Under the pieces are notes generated by a model. That model worked only from the letters and a program-made list of their open reading frames with translations, made no database searches and was not told where the DNA came from. DNA of 64,000 bases, from NCBI RefSeq assembly GCF_019703515.2, contig NC_059346.1, forward strand, positions 52,040,001-52,104,000, read 5' to 3'. Within the stretch, counting starts at the first letter, position 1; the number at the start of each line of letters is the position of its first letter. A program made the translations under genes and the position numbers. This stretch comes from Myxocyprinus asiaticus. Taxonomy: Eukaryota; Chordata; Actinopteri; Cypriniformes; Catostomidae. This document shows positions 10,951 through 21,855 of the stretch, piece by piece.

Positions 10951-11559
10951 CCCCGTGACAAGGAACCGATTGTCGAGCCGCGAGAGTTCAGGGGAGAGTG
11001 CAGGGTTCCACTCTAGCCCGACGCTCGCGGCCGCCCAGGAAAGCATGTCCGTCATTTCTGCATCGGCGTGAGACTGAGCGACCGTTCCCAAAGGAGGAAG
11101 CCCAGCCGAAGCCTCTGCATCAGACTGGATAAGCTGCTCTCCGATGCTGCGCTCGATAACTCATCATCTTCCGGAGCTCCAAACAAGAAGTAGAACTCAC
11201 GCTGAGACGAGCTGCCGGTCTCGTGCGAGAGCCCGATCGGGGCAAGCGAGCATGCCGGGGAATGGGAGGTCCATGGGGGGATACCCGGCGGAGGTGGTCC
11301 CATTGATGTTCCCAAATACCCCCAGTGCTAACCGACACGGCCTCAAACCCGTAGGTAGAAGGATCGGTGCGGGGAGCTACTGGGGTGGCTTGCTTTCTTG
11401 CAACATTGCCATGGTCATGTTCTCGCAATGAGGACATGACTCATCCACGAAAGATGTCTCCGCGTGGGCAGTGCCCAGACACATAAGACAGCAATCGTGG
11501 CCGTCAGAAGCGGAGAGATATCGACCGCAACCAGGAATAACATACAAACGGAAAGGCAT
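10950..11559 (-). pseudogene. DIRS gag-like ORF, copy A (frameshifted)
   Basis: The start is the ATG at 11557-11559, giving MPFRLYVIPGCGRYLSASDG. The N-terminus has closely spaced cysteines and histidines (PGC, CCLMCLGTAH, CPHCEN) that look like a zinc finger. After about 60 codons the reading shifts frame and continues with a proline-rich SPHGPPIPRHARLPRSGSRT region. A further shift leads to SWAAASVGLEWNP. The protein probably packages element RNA. The product is broken and lacks the part of gag C-terminal to PFFPEVHD. Confidence 0.78.
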
Positions 11560-11817
11560 CTTTAAAAAGACGTTCCGTGTGTGCCGCTCTTTTAGAGCGA
11601 AAATATACTCTTTTTAGAATATACTCTTTTAGTTGTTTCTGCTGGAACGCCCAGGGGCGTTCTCTGCACTCCACAGGTGTAGAGGGGGAGAAGCCGCTGA
11701 AATGCACCGTAGAATCCAGCAGATGAGGTGAATGAACTTCGCGGACGAATTCAGCTACAATGAATAGAACCGCTCGGCTCCAAAGAGAAAATCTAAATGA
11801 GTGGTTGCATACAAGCT

Positions 11818-11878
11818 CCTTTTATACCCGTATGTCCGGGGGAGTGGCATGCAAATTCCACTTGCCAATTCTCATTGG
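11818..11878 (-). promoter_or_regulatory. DIRS A right ITR promoter array
   Basis: On the minus strand the order is CCAAT (complement of 11874-11878), octamer ATTTGCAT (complement of ATGCAAAT at 11849-11856) and TATA box (complement of 11818-11826). It faces the gag start at 11559, so this copy would drive the sense transcript. Confidence 0.7.
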
Positions 11879-11914
11879 CCTATTTTCAAAAAAGCAGAGG
11901 TGTTTGGGGCTCTT

Positions 11915-13084
11915 GAACATTATTCTCAACTGCCTTCACAGAACAGACAAGTGCTAACAATTTATCTCCCAATGAAAAGACACAAAATAAATGAAATTGA
12001 AACTTATTTCAGTTTAGTTAGAAGATGTTTCAATTTGACCTTGTAAAGGATTGAGTAATTTTATGTACAGAAATATTTGAAGCCATGATTGAAGTTAAAG
12101 GGTGTACTTTAACTTAATTAAAAAATAATCACTGATTTGGAATAGATTGCAAAAAACTCTCCCCATCCTCCATTGGTTGTACAGACTGAAAGTCCCACAA
12201 CATACATGCCAATGTTGCTATGTCAGGCTTTATGGGCTGCTCAAACAAACCTAGCGCCGAAGAGCCACAGTGTTACACTTTTAGGTGAAATCAACATTCA
12301 AATGGCTAATGGTACTTATAGTTGACTCTGCATATCAAGCAAGAATACAAAAAATATGTTCAATATTGAAGAACTTTGAAGAATTTTGAAAGGCATGGCA
12401 GAAGTTAGCTTTCTTGGTTTTAAAAAAGCACAGTTTTCAATGAAATTTTCAGGAAATATGGGGAAAAGACTAGTGAACTGGCCTATGTTTTCTTATTAGA
12501 ATGATGACATGTATACTGTTTCATCAATTCTGTGCTTACTATGGAATCCATTTTGTCCTTGGTTTATTATTTTTTCTGTCTTGCTTTCTCATAATCACTA
12601 CTCCATTTTTTCGTGATCTCAACATAACAAATGTTTTTTTCTCGTGATCACGACTTAATTTTCTCGTGTTTTCATGATTATGACTTAAAGTTTTCGCGAG
12701 AAAACACCTCTTTGCACTTGCAGCTCCTCATAACGTCACAGTCACAGCATCTTTCTCTTCCATTTATCGCAACAGTAGGTTCCTCTAGGAGATGGTGAAG
12801 GTGAAGGAGATGGATTTTATCTCAGTTCTATCTGGTGAATCGCAGACCTGCTGACCTGCATCTCTCAGTCATCATCCACTATCCATGGAGCAATGATGGG
12901 AAAATTAAGCTTTCTGAAGAAATGAGGCTTTCATTACAAACATATTGAAATTATGTTTTGTTGCTCAAAGCTTCTGTACATGGTTCAGTTTACTGCCATC
13001 TGGTGTTTGGTATAAAAAAAAATTATTGATTCCATCTACAAGACAAATAAACACAACATAAAATACAGAATCAGCTATATAAAT
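11915..13084. other. Intergenic with CGTGATC-rich palindromic stretch
   Basis: No gene is recognised. Around 12610-12700 repeats of TCGTGATCACGA-like and TTTCTCGTG text alternate, and similar text recurs at 24065-24085. This is probably a small dispersed repeat whose borders I cannot define. Confidence 0.35.
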
Positions 13085-16000
13085 TAAACCACTCCAGTTT
13101 AAATCTCTCTCCCATAATCTCTTGAGAGAAGTTGAAGCTCCGTCCCCCAGACTCTGAATTAGCAGGGAGTAATACACTGATGCCTCATGACCTTTTCCAA
13201 AAGCAGTAATCACCACTTCTAGAGTATCTGCCCTATTAGGCGGTGTATGCTACTCCCAAAGATAGTACAGAGCAGGTGGCACAGCTGTAAATACCTAAAG
13301 AACTGAGATCTGGGAATCCTGAAATGTTGGACCAAATTTTCAAACAATCTCAACACTCCACTCTACATATATATATATGTATATATATGTCACCAAGCGT
13401 ACTAACCTCCCTCACAATCCACTCTGACCAGCAGAAAGGGATTTATTAATACAGAATTATGGGTTTAGCCATATGCTCGAGGCAACATTTAAATAAATGT
13501 CTGAATTAAACACTCTGGACACTTTTGTCCATACCGCGTGCAAATGCGAGATAATGGGGTGTGACTTAACTTCACCGGTTAGTTTAATAGAAAGGCTTTG
13601 CAATGGCAAAATAGGGGCAAGAACTTCCTGTTCAATACCAAACCAGGGAGGGGCTCTCTCAGGTGGAAGCGACCAATGAGCCAAATGTCTGAGACTGAAT
13701 GCATAATAATAAAACAAAATCTTGGGTAGGCCAAGCCCACCTTTGTCAACCAGCCTATGTAACTTATTGAAATGTAATCTGGGATGCTTACCATTCCAAA
13801 TGAAGGACTTCGCTATGCTATCAAATTGCTTTAAGTAAGAGAGGGGGACATCTACAAGGAAAGATTGTAGCAGGTAGTTGAATTTTGGAACACAATTCAT
13901 TTTAATAACATTAACCTTCCCAATCATAGATAAATGTAATGAAGCCCACCTGCCCACATTGCTCGAAAACCTTTTTATTAAGGGGTCAAAATTAACTGGA
14001 AAGCGCCCAGCTGAAAAGCCATTACTGGGCAGTACGCTGTCAGAGCCAACGCTTCGGATTTAGACCAGTTGACTCTGTATCCAACGCTTTTTATTAAGGG
14101 GCAGTGGTAGCTCAGCGGTTAAGGCTCTGGGTTACTGATCAGAAGGTCGGGGGTTCAAGCCCCATCACCGCCAAGATGCCACTGTTGGGCCCTTGAGCAA
14201 GGCCCTTGAACCTATCTGCTCCAGGGGCGCCGTATCATGGCTGACCCTGCACTCTGACCCCAGCCTAGCTGGGATATGTGAAAAAGAAGAATTTCACTGT
14301 ATATGTGCAAATGTATAATGTGTGATAAATAAAGAAAATTATTAATTATTATTATTATGTATCCTGAGAATTTAGAAAAGGAAATAATAATTCTGTGGAG
14401 GCAAGGCATAGATCTAGTGGGGTCGGAGACAAATAATAAAATATCATCTGCGTAAAGCAAAAGCTTATGTGCCATACCTCCCACCATCACCCCTGGAAAA
14501 TCATCTTTTCTTCTTATCGCGGCTGCTAATGGTTCCAGGGCAAGACAGAACAATAATGGGGAAAGAGGGCAACCCTGCCGGGTGCCCCTGTCCAGTGTAA
14601 AATAATCTGAAATTAATCCATTTGTTTGTACCGCCGCTAACAGGTGTCTATAAAGTAACTTAATCCATCCAATAAAAGTCTTCCAAAACCCATATATTTC
14701 CAAAATCTTAAAAAGATAATCCCATTCTACCATATAAAATGCCTTTTCAGCATCAAATTGAAGTTCTAGGGAGTTCTAATGGTTCCACAAAGTTTCTCAT
14801 AACTTCATCAGTGGATGAAGATGTGGAACTATAAAGATCAAGATAGAATTCTTTAAAAGCATTATTAATATCAATGGCCGAGGTAAATATTTCACCACCA
14901 GCAGATTTCAATGATGGAATGGTAGAAAAAGACTCTTTCTGCTTTATTTATCTAGCCAAAAGCTTCCCTGCTTTGTCCCCTGACTCAAAATATGACTGTC
15001 TTGCCTTGAATAGCCAAAACTCCACCTTCCGCGACAAAGTAGTATTAGTAGTATTATATCAAAGTATATATATTCAATCAGGTCAATTCTCTGAGGCCAA
15101 CAGATGACATTCGACACTTCAGCTCTGCCTCGGCACTTTTAATATTCCCTTCCAACTCTTTGGATATTTTGATGAATGCAGCATACTGTATGATCTGACC
15201 CCTAAGAACCACCTTAAGTGCCTCCCAAGCCACGCCCACAGAGGATACTGAGGACCAGTTGGTCTCCATATAAACACTGATTTCAGCCTTTAACATTTGT
15301 TGGAAATCAGGATTTTACAAAAGGGATACATTAAAGCGCCAACTATATGATTTCTTTTTTTCTGTATGTGGCAACACCTCTAAACTCACCAGGGCATGAT
15401 CTGAGACTAAGATGTTTCCAATTGAGCAATCAACAACAGATGAAATGAGGGACTTAGAAATCAAGAAAAAAATCATTTCTAAAATAAATCTTATGGACTG
15501 ATGAAAAAAAATTATAGTCCCTCCCAGATGGGTTTAAAAGTCTCCAAATATCTGTAAGACCAAGATGTGAAGCGTCAATGTTGCTGTAGGGGGCTTACAC
15601 ACTTTTGCTTCACTATGATCAAGGTTTGAGTCCATCAAAAGATTAAAGTCTCCTCCCAAAATTATATCATGAGGGGTGCCAGCGGCTTGCAACATCCCTT
15701 AAAGATCTATAAAAAAGCCCTGATCATCAACGTTAGGTGCTTAAATATTAGATAAAATATTATAATCAACCTTTGCCCCTGAATTTCTGCTAAAACAATA
15801 ATGACTATTCCTAATTTATCTTTAATCTGTTTGAGACATTTGAATTGTAGATGTTTACTTATCAATGTAATGACTCCCCTGCTCTTACTTGAGCCAGCAC
15901 TAAAGAAAACATGCGCACCCCATATCTTCCCAAATTTTTCAGCTTCCTGTGGGGGAAGATGCATTTCTTGAAGAAACACTATATCAAATGTCTTACATTT

Positions 16001-16096
16001 AAGAAAAGAAATAACCTTCCTTCTTTTTATGGGGTGCCCCAGCTCATTCACATTCCACGTGGAGAGAGACAATCCACTAATACTAACATTTGACAT
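13085..16096 (-). pseudogene. LINE ORF2: endonuclease and reverse transcriptase
   Basis: The endonuclease N-terminus (16096-15707) reads SLSTWNVNELGHPIKRRKV and DIVFLQEMHL, the asparagine and glutamate motifs of APE-type nucleases. The linker at 15296-15078 has WEALKVVLRGQII. The RT (14740-14370) has TRQGCPLSPLLFCLALEPLA and the catalytic LLLYADDILLF. The thumb and C-terminal part (13957-13457) includes KVNVIKMNCVPKFNYLLQSF and KGGLGLPKILFYY, and a fragment KGHEASVYYSLL lies near 13200. The fingers of the RT are deleted between 14760 and 14735. The enzyme would nick chromosomal DNA and reverse transcribe its own RNA there. Confidence 0.88.
14084..14357 (+). mobile_element. tRNA-derived SINE inserted in the LINE
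   Basis: The head, starting near 14098, has an internal Pol III promoter: A box TGGTAGCTCAGCGG and B box GGTTCAAGCCC. A core with CCACTGTTGGGCCCTTGAGC follows, then a TTCACTGTATATGTGCAAAT tail and an ATT-rich end. TGTATCC at 14076-14082 and 14358-14364 is a probable target duplication and interrupts the LINE RT frame. A close relative lies in DIRS copy C. Fish V-SINE-like families have this plan, and the exact family is not certain. Confidence 0.8.
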
Positions 16097-16677
16097 ATCA
16101 GAAAAATAGATTGAGTGTCAAACATAAAATTATAAAGACTACATTCCAACATTAGTGCAACAGTTAAACCCCGAACTTCTCCCAGAACCATACAAACAGA
16201 AAAAAGAAAAACGTACGCATTAACCCCGCGCACGACAGTGCCAACCGGCGTCCATCCCTCTAAACACGCCTACGAGAGTCCCCGTAACAACTTTGCCGTT
16301 GGATTGTTCAAGTCCGGTGTCTCTATACAAATTCTGCAAGACAGAATTACATAACAGAAAATAATCTATAAAACAAACTCCAGACAATAGGCAGAATAAA
16401 CACAAAGAATGTGTAGATTCATTCACAAAACTGTCTCGAAGGTGTGTTATTCCACAAAACAAACTCCAGCCTCTAGGTGGAACCAACACAAAAAGAAACA
16501 AAATGTCACCCAGCTTCCTCAGACAGTAGAGTGTATGCTCAGCGAGATGAGCTCACTCGGGGGCCACATGAGAAACATCAAATGGTTTACTCACCCCATT
16601 GTCTCTATGAAAGACAATGCTTGCTGTGGGCATGTAAATATTTTGCTTAGTATCTATTATCAGTTTGGCCAGAAACA

Positions 16678-17310
16678 TCAGAGCAAAAGCGATCTTCCGT
16701 TGATGTAAGAGTTTCTTGCATCTTTGAATCGATCACATTTCTCTCTTGTCGAATTCGCAAAGTCTGAGAACAAGAAAATGCTGTGATTCATCCAAGAAAG
16801 CTTTCCTTTGCTGCTCACCTCGCGCAACATGAGATCTTTATCGGATGATCTCAGAAATTTGTCCAGAATTGATCGGGGCCTGTCTCCCTCAGCCAGTCTG
16901 CGAGCCAGGACTCTGTGAGCTTGCTCGATTTCCAGCTTAAGGCCTGTTATGTCAGGCAGACTTGAGAAGAGCTCGTCTACGAATTTCACCATATCTTGGC
17001 CTTCTTCATGCTCAGGAATTCCAACAATTCGAATGTTGTTTCGCCGATTACGATTCTCCAAATCCTCCAGTTTTTTCCCAAACACGTTCCAAGTCTATCT
17101 TGGTCGCTAGCAGATTAGCAGCAAATTCTCTCTACGATGACTCCAGATTGTCTCTCGTCATCCCCGATTCTTGTAACCAACTCAGAGAATTTCGTTTCCA
17201 TCACAGTAATCGATCGACAAACTTTCGTCAGCATCACAGACATGCTCGCCAGTTGGCGTTGAATTTCTCCCGTCGCACCATCCAAACCGAGTCCCTGGTC
17301 CGCAGGCCTA
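16678..17310 (-). pseudogene. LINE ORF1 (RNA-binding chaperone)
   Basis: The minus strand reads an N-terminal heptad-like helix (QRQLASMSVMLTKVCRSITV and ETKFSELVTRI). After a frameshift near 17085 comes LEDLENRNRRNNIRIVGIPE, the hallmark of L1-type ORF1 RRM domains. EIEQAHRVLARR and the C-terminal basic part follow. ORF1 coats the LINE RNA. It is frameshifted and not functional. Confidence 0.82.
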
Positions 17311-17320
17311 TCTGAGATAT

Positions 17321-18063
17321 CCGCTTGAGCACGTAAGTTTTTTTTTTTTTTTTTTTTTTTAAATAAATAATAACCAAGTGAAGACTCAAAGGCTTCACAT
17401 ATGAGTTAAGAAGTCACTGTGTTCTGTTAACCCTTTAAGCCCTGCAGGTGTTTTAAAGATTTCCTGTTTCAGTGGCGTAACCAAAATTAATGTCTTCATA
17501 ACTTGACAAAAAAAAACAAAAAACATGGAGGGTTTGGTATCATTGTAAAGAAAACTTTTAAATGTTTTAATTATATAGATTATTATAAATTCTGAGACTC
17601 TCAGCCCAAGAAACCAACATGATCTCATGACAAATCTTACATAAAGTTTTGTTCTCTTATTTTTGCATAGACACCGAAATGTACAATATTGACTATTGAC
17701 AGCATCTAAATGTCATCATTTTGTGTATTAACACCTATAGAAATGTACAAATGTTTACGTGTACTGTTTGACTTGTTTAATATTGAATAATTCATAGAAT
17801 TAATCAGTAATTTACATTTAATGTATAATCAATGAGATTAATTAAATACCATAACATTTATTTAATGCAGCTGACATAATAATATGACATTTTAATGGTT
17901 TCATTCAGTTGTGTGATTTCTGCTGCCCTATACAACGTTTTAAAGGATTATATCATTTTAACCAAGACTAAACTTTAAAATGTTAAAATTAATAAAAACT
18001 CTGTAATCGTTTAATCATTTATTAAGCATTTCATTTTATTTTTGTTTGCCATGGGACACAAAA
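17321..18063. other. Poly(T) tract and AT-rich intergenic DNA
   Basis: A ~22-base T run at 17339-17360 is followed by AT-rich sequence. No gene or repeat boundary is recognised. Confidence 0.4.
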
Positions 18064-18161
18064 GGAGTTCCCTATCTGTCATTCACTCAATGTTGTGTCG
18101 ATGTAGTGACACTAGGGGTCACTCTTGGGAGCCCGAGACACCTCTGGTCTTTGATAAAAGG

Positions 18162-18221
18162 CCACTGAAAATTGCGAGTGGTATTTGCATGCCACTCCCC
18201 CGGACAAACAGGTATAAAAGG
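18162..18221 (+). promoter_or_regulatory. DIRS B left ITR promoter array
   Basis: The octamer ATTTGCAT is at 18183-18190 and TATAAAAGG at 18213-18221. The CCAAT position holds CCACT (18162-18166), a one-base change. It faces the gag ATG at 18485 and would drive the sense transcript. Confidence 0.68.
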
Positions 18222-18484
18222 AGCTGGTATGCGACCACTCATTCAGATTTTCTCTTCGGAGCCAAACGGTCATGCTCACTGAGCTGAATTCCCACGACTG
18301 TTCATTCACCTATGCTGGATCTGACAGCGCATTTCAGCGGCTTCTCCCTCCTCTGCACTGGTGCAATTCAGAGAATGCCCCTCGGCACTTCGGCAGAAAT
18401 AAGAGTATATTTCTCTAAAAGAGTATATTTCTCTAAAAGAGCGGCACACACGGAACGTCTTTTTAAAGACGCGTCTTTTTAAAG

Positions 18485-19760
18485 ATGCCGTTCCGATTGT
18501 GTGTTATTCCTGGTTGCGCTCGTTATATCTCGCCTTCTGACGGTCACGATCACTGTCTTTCGTGTCTGGGCACTGCTCACGCGGAGACAGCATTCGTGGA
18601 TGGACATGTTCTCATTGCGAGGACATGTCCATGGCAACGATGCGGTCGCGGCTCGCCTTCGTAAGAAAGCAAGCCACCCAAGAGGCTCCCCGCCTCGGTC
18701 CTTTTACCCACGGGTATGAGGCCAGCACGGCTAGCACTGGGGGTGATTTGGGGACCCCAATGGGCCCGCCTCCGCCAGGTATCCCCCGTGGACCTCCCAT
18801 TCCCCAGCACGCTCGTCTGCCCCGATCAGGCTTCAGGATGAGTCCGCTGGCTCGTCCCACGGTGAGTTCGACCTCTTATTCGGAGCCCGCAAAAGTGATG
18901 AGCTCTCGAGCGCAGCATTGGAGAGCGGGCTCGTCCAGTCAGACATGGAAGCCTCAGCTGGGCTCCTCCCTTCGGGGACAATTGCCCAGTCACAGGCTGA
19001 CGCGGAGATGATGACATGCTTTTCTGGGCAGCCGCAAGCATCGGCTAGAGTGGAATCCTCTGCTCTTCCCTGAACCCTCGCGGCGGTGCACCTATGCCCG
19101 CAGAGCGCCACCACCTGGCGCGGGTGCCCAAAGCCCCCGTCCAAGGCCTGTAGATTTATGTCGTCTCTGATGGCCAAGGCCTACGGTGCTGCTGGACAAG
19201 CCGCCTCCGCCCTGCACGCCATGGCTCTCCTGCAAGTCTGCCCAGGCACTAAAGGAGCTGCACGAGGGTAGTTCCACCCCGGGATTGATGCAGGAACTGC
19301 GCTCGGCGACTGACCTTGCTCTCCGAGCGATGAAGGTCACGTCGCGGTCTCTCGGGTGAACGATGTCCACATTAGTGGTCCAGGAGCGCTATCTTTGGCT
19401 CAACCTGGTCGAGATGGGTGAGGCAGACAGGACACGATTCCTTGCTGCCACCATCTCCCAGGCTGGCCTATTCGACGACACAGTCAAGGACTTTGCCCAG
19501 CAGTTCTCGATGGTGGAGCAGTAGACGGAGGCTATCCGGCATATCCTGCCCCGGCGCGGCTCAAGATCCCGCACCCCGTCTACTCGTTGCCAAGGGCATC
19601 CCCCTGCGGTGACTGCACCAGCTCCGCTGCAGCCTGCCCCTTCGGCCCGGCCCCGGCGTGGAGCCCACCGCAGGAAGCAGACGCCACCCGTCTCGCGGCC
19701 GCCCAGAACCCGTGAAAGGCTTCAAAGCACCCTTGAGATGGGCGACCAAGGGATGACGAA
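18485..19760 (+). pseudogene. DIRS gag-like ORF, copy B (frameshifted)
   Basis: The ATG at 18485 gives MPFRLCVIPGCARYISPSDG, then HDHCLSCLGTAHAETAF, the same cysteine/histidine-rich start as copy A. Near 18600 a frameshift moves the reading to CSHCEDMSMATMRSRLAFV, followed by a proline-rich stretch (MGPPPPGIPRGPPIPQHARL). From about 19090 the gag continues in other frames with ELHEGSSTPGLMQELR and TISQAGLFDDTVKDFAQQFS, separated by stops. The basic tail RPRRGAHRRKQTPP near 19650 fits nucleic-acid binding. The product cannot be made intact. Confidence 0.75.
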
Positions 19761-20205
19761 ACCCGCTGCTCTGGATCTGGTAAGCAGACCTCTCCATCTT
19801 TTTGTTACCTTTGCATTTAATTGCACTGCATGCCCCAGTGGCTGCAGTACTCAAGAGTTCAGCAAGAGCGGTTTCCTTGTTCCCTGGGTCAAGTATCCGG
19901 TGTGCATGGCCATCATCACGACCACCGTCCACCACTCTATTTGGCAGGTTTGGCGCTCCAGCGGCTGTCTCCCGCCCCTGAGCGCCTAGCTGTGGCACAA
20001 ATCCGCCCCCGATGTGACAGTCTCCACGGGTCACAAGGACAGGCCTCTTCCTCCCCCATCCCAGGCTGTTCCGGGGGTGGTCACATGGAGCCAGGTAAGT
20101 GCTTCGATGTCCCTAGACTCAGCACGGCCACGACGTGGTGTGGCACCTTGAGCTCCGCCCTGCCACGAGGCCCCACCTGCCGGCACATCCGACAACGTTG
20201 TCCCC

Positions 20206-20365
20206 TTGATCCCCCTTGCGCGGAACTTGGACGCATGGCTCGCGCTTTCCAATCCATCGCGATGGCTGATTCGGACCGTCCGACTCGGCTACACGATTCA
20301 GTTCGCCAGGCGCCCGCCCAGGTTCAGCGGTATTCACTTCACCTTGGTCAAGAGCGAAAATGCTG
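20206..20365 (+). pseudogene. DIRS RT N-terminal fragment, copy B
   Basis: IPLARNLDAWLALSNPSRWL and GYTIQFARRPPRFSGIHFT match the segment just before the RT palm in copy C, which has PLAWSLEVWLALPNP and GYAIQFARCPPRFSSVRFT. The fragment then runs straight into recombinase sequence, which marks the deletion breakpoint. Confidence 0.75.
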
Positions 20366-20728
20366 TGTCCGGTGCACACTTTACGCATCTATTTGGATCA
20401 CACACAGAGCTTTAGAATCTCTGAGCAGCTCTTTGTCTGCTTTGGTGCACAGCAGAAAGGAAGCGCTGTCTCCAAGCAGAGGATTGCCCACTGGCTCATT
20501 TCTGCCATAACTATGGCATATCACGCCCAGGACATGCCGCCCCCGGTAGGGCTACGAGCCCATTCTACCAGGGGTGTAGCAGCTTCTTGGGCCCTGGCCA
20601 GGGGTGCCTCTCTAACAGACATTTGCAGAGCAGCGGGCTGGGCAACACCCAACACCTTTGCAAGGTTATACAACCTCCGGGTGGAACCGGTTTTGTCCCA
20701 GGTAGTGGCACGCAACGCAAGCGGATAA
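20360..20728 (+). pseudogene. DIRS tyrosine recombinase C-terminus, copy B
   Basis: It has FVCFGAQQKGSAVSKQRIAH, then LRAHSTRGVAASWALARGAS. This preserves the H-x-x-R catalytic pair that both other copies have lost. DICRAAGWATPNTFARLYNL contains the expected tyrosine position. The N-terminal half with the first catalytic arginine is missing, so it is inactive alone. Confidence 0.87.
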
Positions 20729-21459
20729 GCCTGGGATAGCTGGCCGGGTGTATCGCTTGCACATAGCACCTTCCACCTCCTTTTGAGCTGAAGACGTGCA
20801 CCATTAATTCCCTGTAGTGTTCACAAGTTTGTTCCCTGGTTGACTTCCTCCGAGCCCTGTGGCAGTCGAGTGTTCGGAGAGACTAGCTGCCGGCCCAGTA
20901 CACGTGCTATCTAAGAGTCCTGTTCTGGGGTAGGTGCTCCGCATGTGGTGGTTCCCTGTAAGGCTAACCCCATGCGATATATATCTTCCGCTAATTCATT
21001 TTCCTGTTGGCAAACTGCGTCTTCCTTGGGCAGAGCCCCTCTGCCCCAGTCTCCATGTTTGTAGTAACTCCTCCCCCATTGGGCAGGATCTACCTTGAAG
21101 ACTCTCCACATGGTTTGAAAGACCATGTGACGTATCCTTCCACTTAAATATCCCCCCCTTTCTTTGGGCGAGGTGTGGTCACCGCTGTGTCTTCCCCTTG
21201 GGAGGGACACCCCCCGACTAGACCTGACAGCCCAGATGGATAATCCCCTTTCTTTTTTAGGGGGTGGAAAAAAAGAAGGGGAAAAGAGGCCATGACTGGG
21301 TTAGCCTGTCTCTATCTTTTGGGTAGTCGACCGTTCGACACTCATAACTATGTTGCGGGAGGTTACGTGTCGACCTGGTGCGCTGGCTATGAGGCACACA
21401 GTAGTCTGCCCACCACATACCGCCAGTTCACGTAACACAGTTCAGCCAATTGTGGCGTT

Positions 21460-21520
21460 TCGTATAGGGACCCCTAGTGTCACTACATCGACACAACGTC
21501 AAGTGATTGACAGATAGGGA
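21460..21520. repeat. DIRS B internal complementary region
   Basis: Reverse complement of the CCCTATCTGTC plus GTCGATGTAGTGACACTAGG text found at the left tip (18070-18120). A second copy of the GACCCCTAGTGTCACTACAT text lies at 21775-21800. Confidence 0.6.
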
Positions 21521-21855
21521 ACGTCATGATTACTTGTGTAACCTCCGTTCCCTGATGGAGGGAATGAGACGTTGTGTCCCTCCTGCCAAAACGCTGAACT
21601 ACCCACTGAAATGGCCGGACCTTATATCGGCTCCTCAGCATAAAACCTGAATGAGTGGTTGTATACCAGCTCCTTTTATACCCGTATGTCCGGGGGAGTG
21701 GCATGCAAATACCATTCGCCAATTTTTATTGGCCTTTTAACAAAGACCAGAGGTGTCTCGGGCTCCCAAGATTGACCCCTAGTGTCACTACATCGACACA
21801 ATGTCTCGTTCCCTCCATCAGGGTACGGAGGTTACACAAGTAACCATGACGTTTT
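21518..21855. repeat. DIRS B right ITR block with inverted edges
   Basis: It begins AACGTCATGATTACTTGTG and ends CACAAGTAACCATGACGTT. Between the edges lie the minus-oriented TATA unit and a GGGAATGAGACGTTGTGTC stretch matched by GACACAATGTCTCGTTCCC. It is the partner of the block at 8049-8383. Confidence 0.8.
21672..21732 (-). promoter_or_regulatory. DIRS B right ITR promoter array
   Basis: TATA complement at 21672-21680, octamer ATGCAAAT at 21703-21710 and ATTGG (CCAAT complement) at 21728-21732. It faces leftwards, antisense to the element's genes. Confidence 0.65.

Larger units (their letters stand above)
8049..11914 (-). mobile_element. DIRS-type retroelement, copy A (RT deleted)
   Basis: The coding strand is minus, in the order gag, RNase H, tyrosine recombinase. 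Inverted terminal repeats hold the same CCAAT/octamer/TATA block in opposite orientations at both ends. DIRS elements integrate with a tyrosine recombinase instead of a DDE integrase, leave no target duplication and lack LTRs. The left end has a ~335-bp block (8049-8383) whose own ends are inverted repeats, then GTGTCGATGTAGTGACACTA sequence. The right end stops at 11914, before the outer tip seen in copy C, so it is truncated. The RT is missing: the gag sequence runs straight into RNase H near 10945. Confidence 0.9.
13085..17320 (-). mobile_element. L1/Tx1-type LINE, degraded, minus strand
   Basis: The minus strand gives ORF1 (coiled coil plus RRM-like part), then ORF2 with an apurinic endonuclease, reverse transcriptase and C-terminal region. 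The endonuclease is APE-type and the RT has a YADD catalytic box, as in L1 elements. Numerous frameshifts, a deletion in the RT fingers near 14755 and a SINE insertion near 14084 make it dead. The 3' end fades near 13085, and a (TA)n tract at 13362-13390 interrupts the C-terminal region. A T-run at 17339-17360 borders the 5' side. Confidence 0.88.
18064..21855 (+). mobile_element. DIRS-type retroelement, copy B (RT and RNase H deleted)
   Basis: The plus strand holds the left ITR with promoter, a gag start, a long gag C-terminal region, the first part of RT and then the C-terminal part of the recombinase. Most of RT, all of RNase H and the N-terminal half of YR are removed by one deletion near 20368. 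The right end (21465-21855) contains the internal complementary sequence and a ~335-bp inverted-edge block. The left tip starts in TTCCCTATCTGTCATTCACTC, the counterpart of the internal text near 21500. Confidence 0.9.

Noticed and set aside
10359..11071. Plus-strand open frames across DIRS copy A
   Set aside because: All are shadows of the RNase H and recombinase reading on the minus strand.
14098..14180. tRNA gene candidate with A and B boxes
   Set aside because: The A and B boxes are present, but no acceptor stem closes, and the sequence runs into a SINE core and AT-rich tail. It is a SINE head, as is the copy at 50330-50420.
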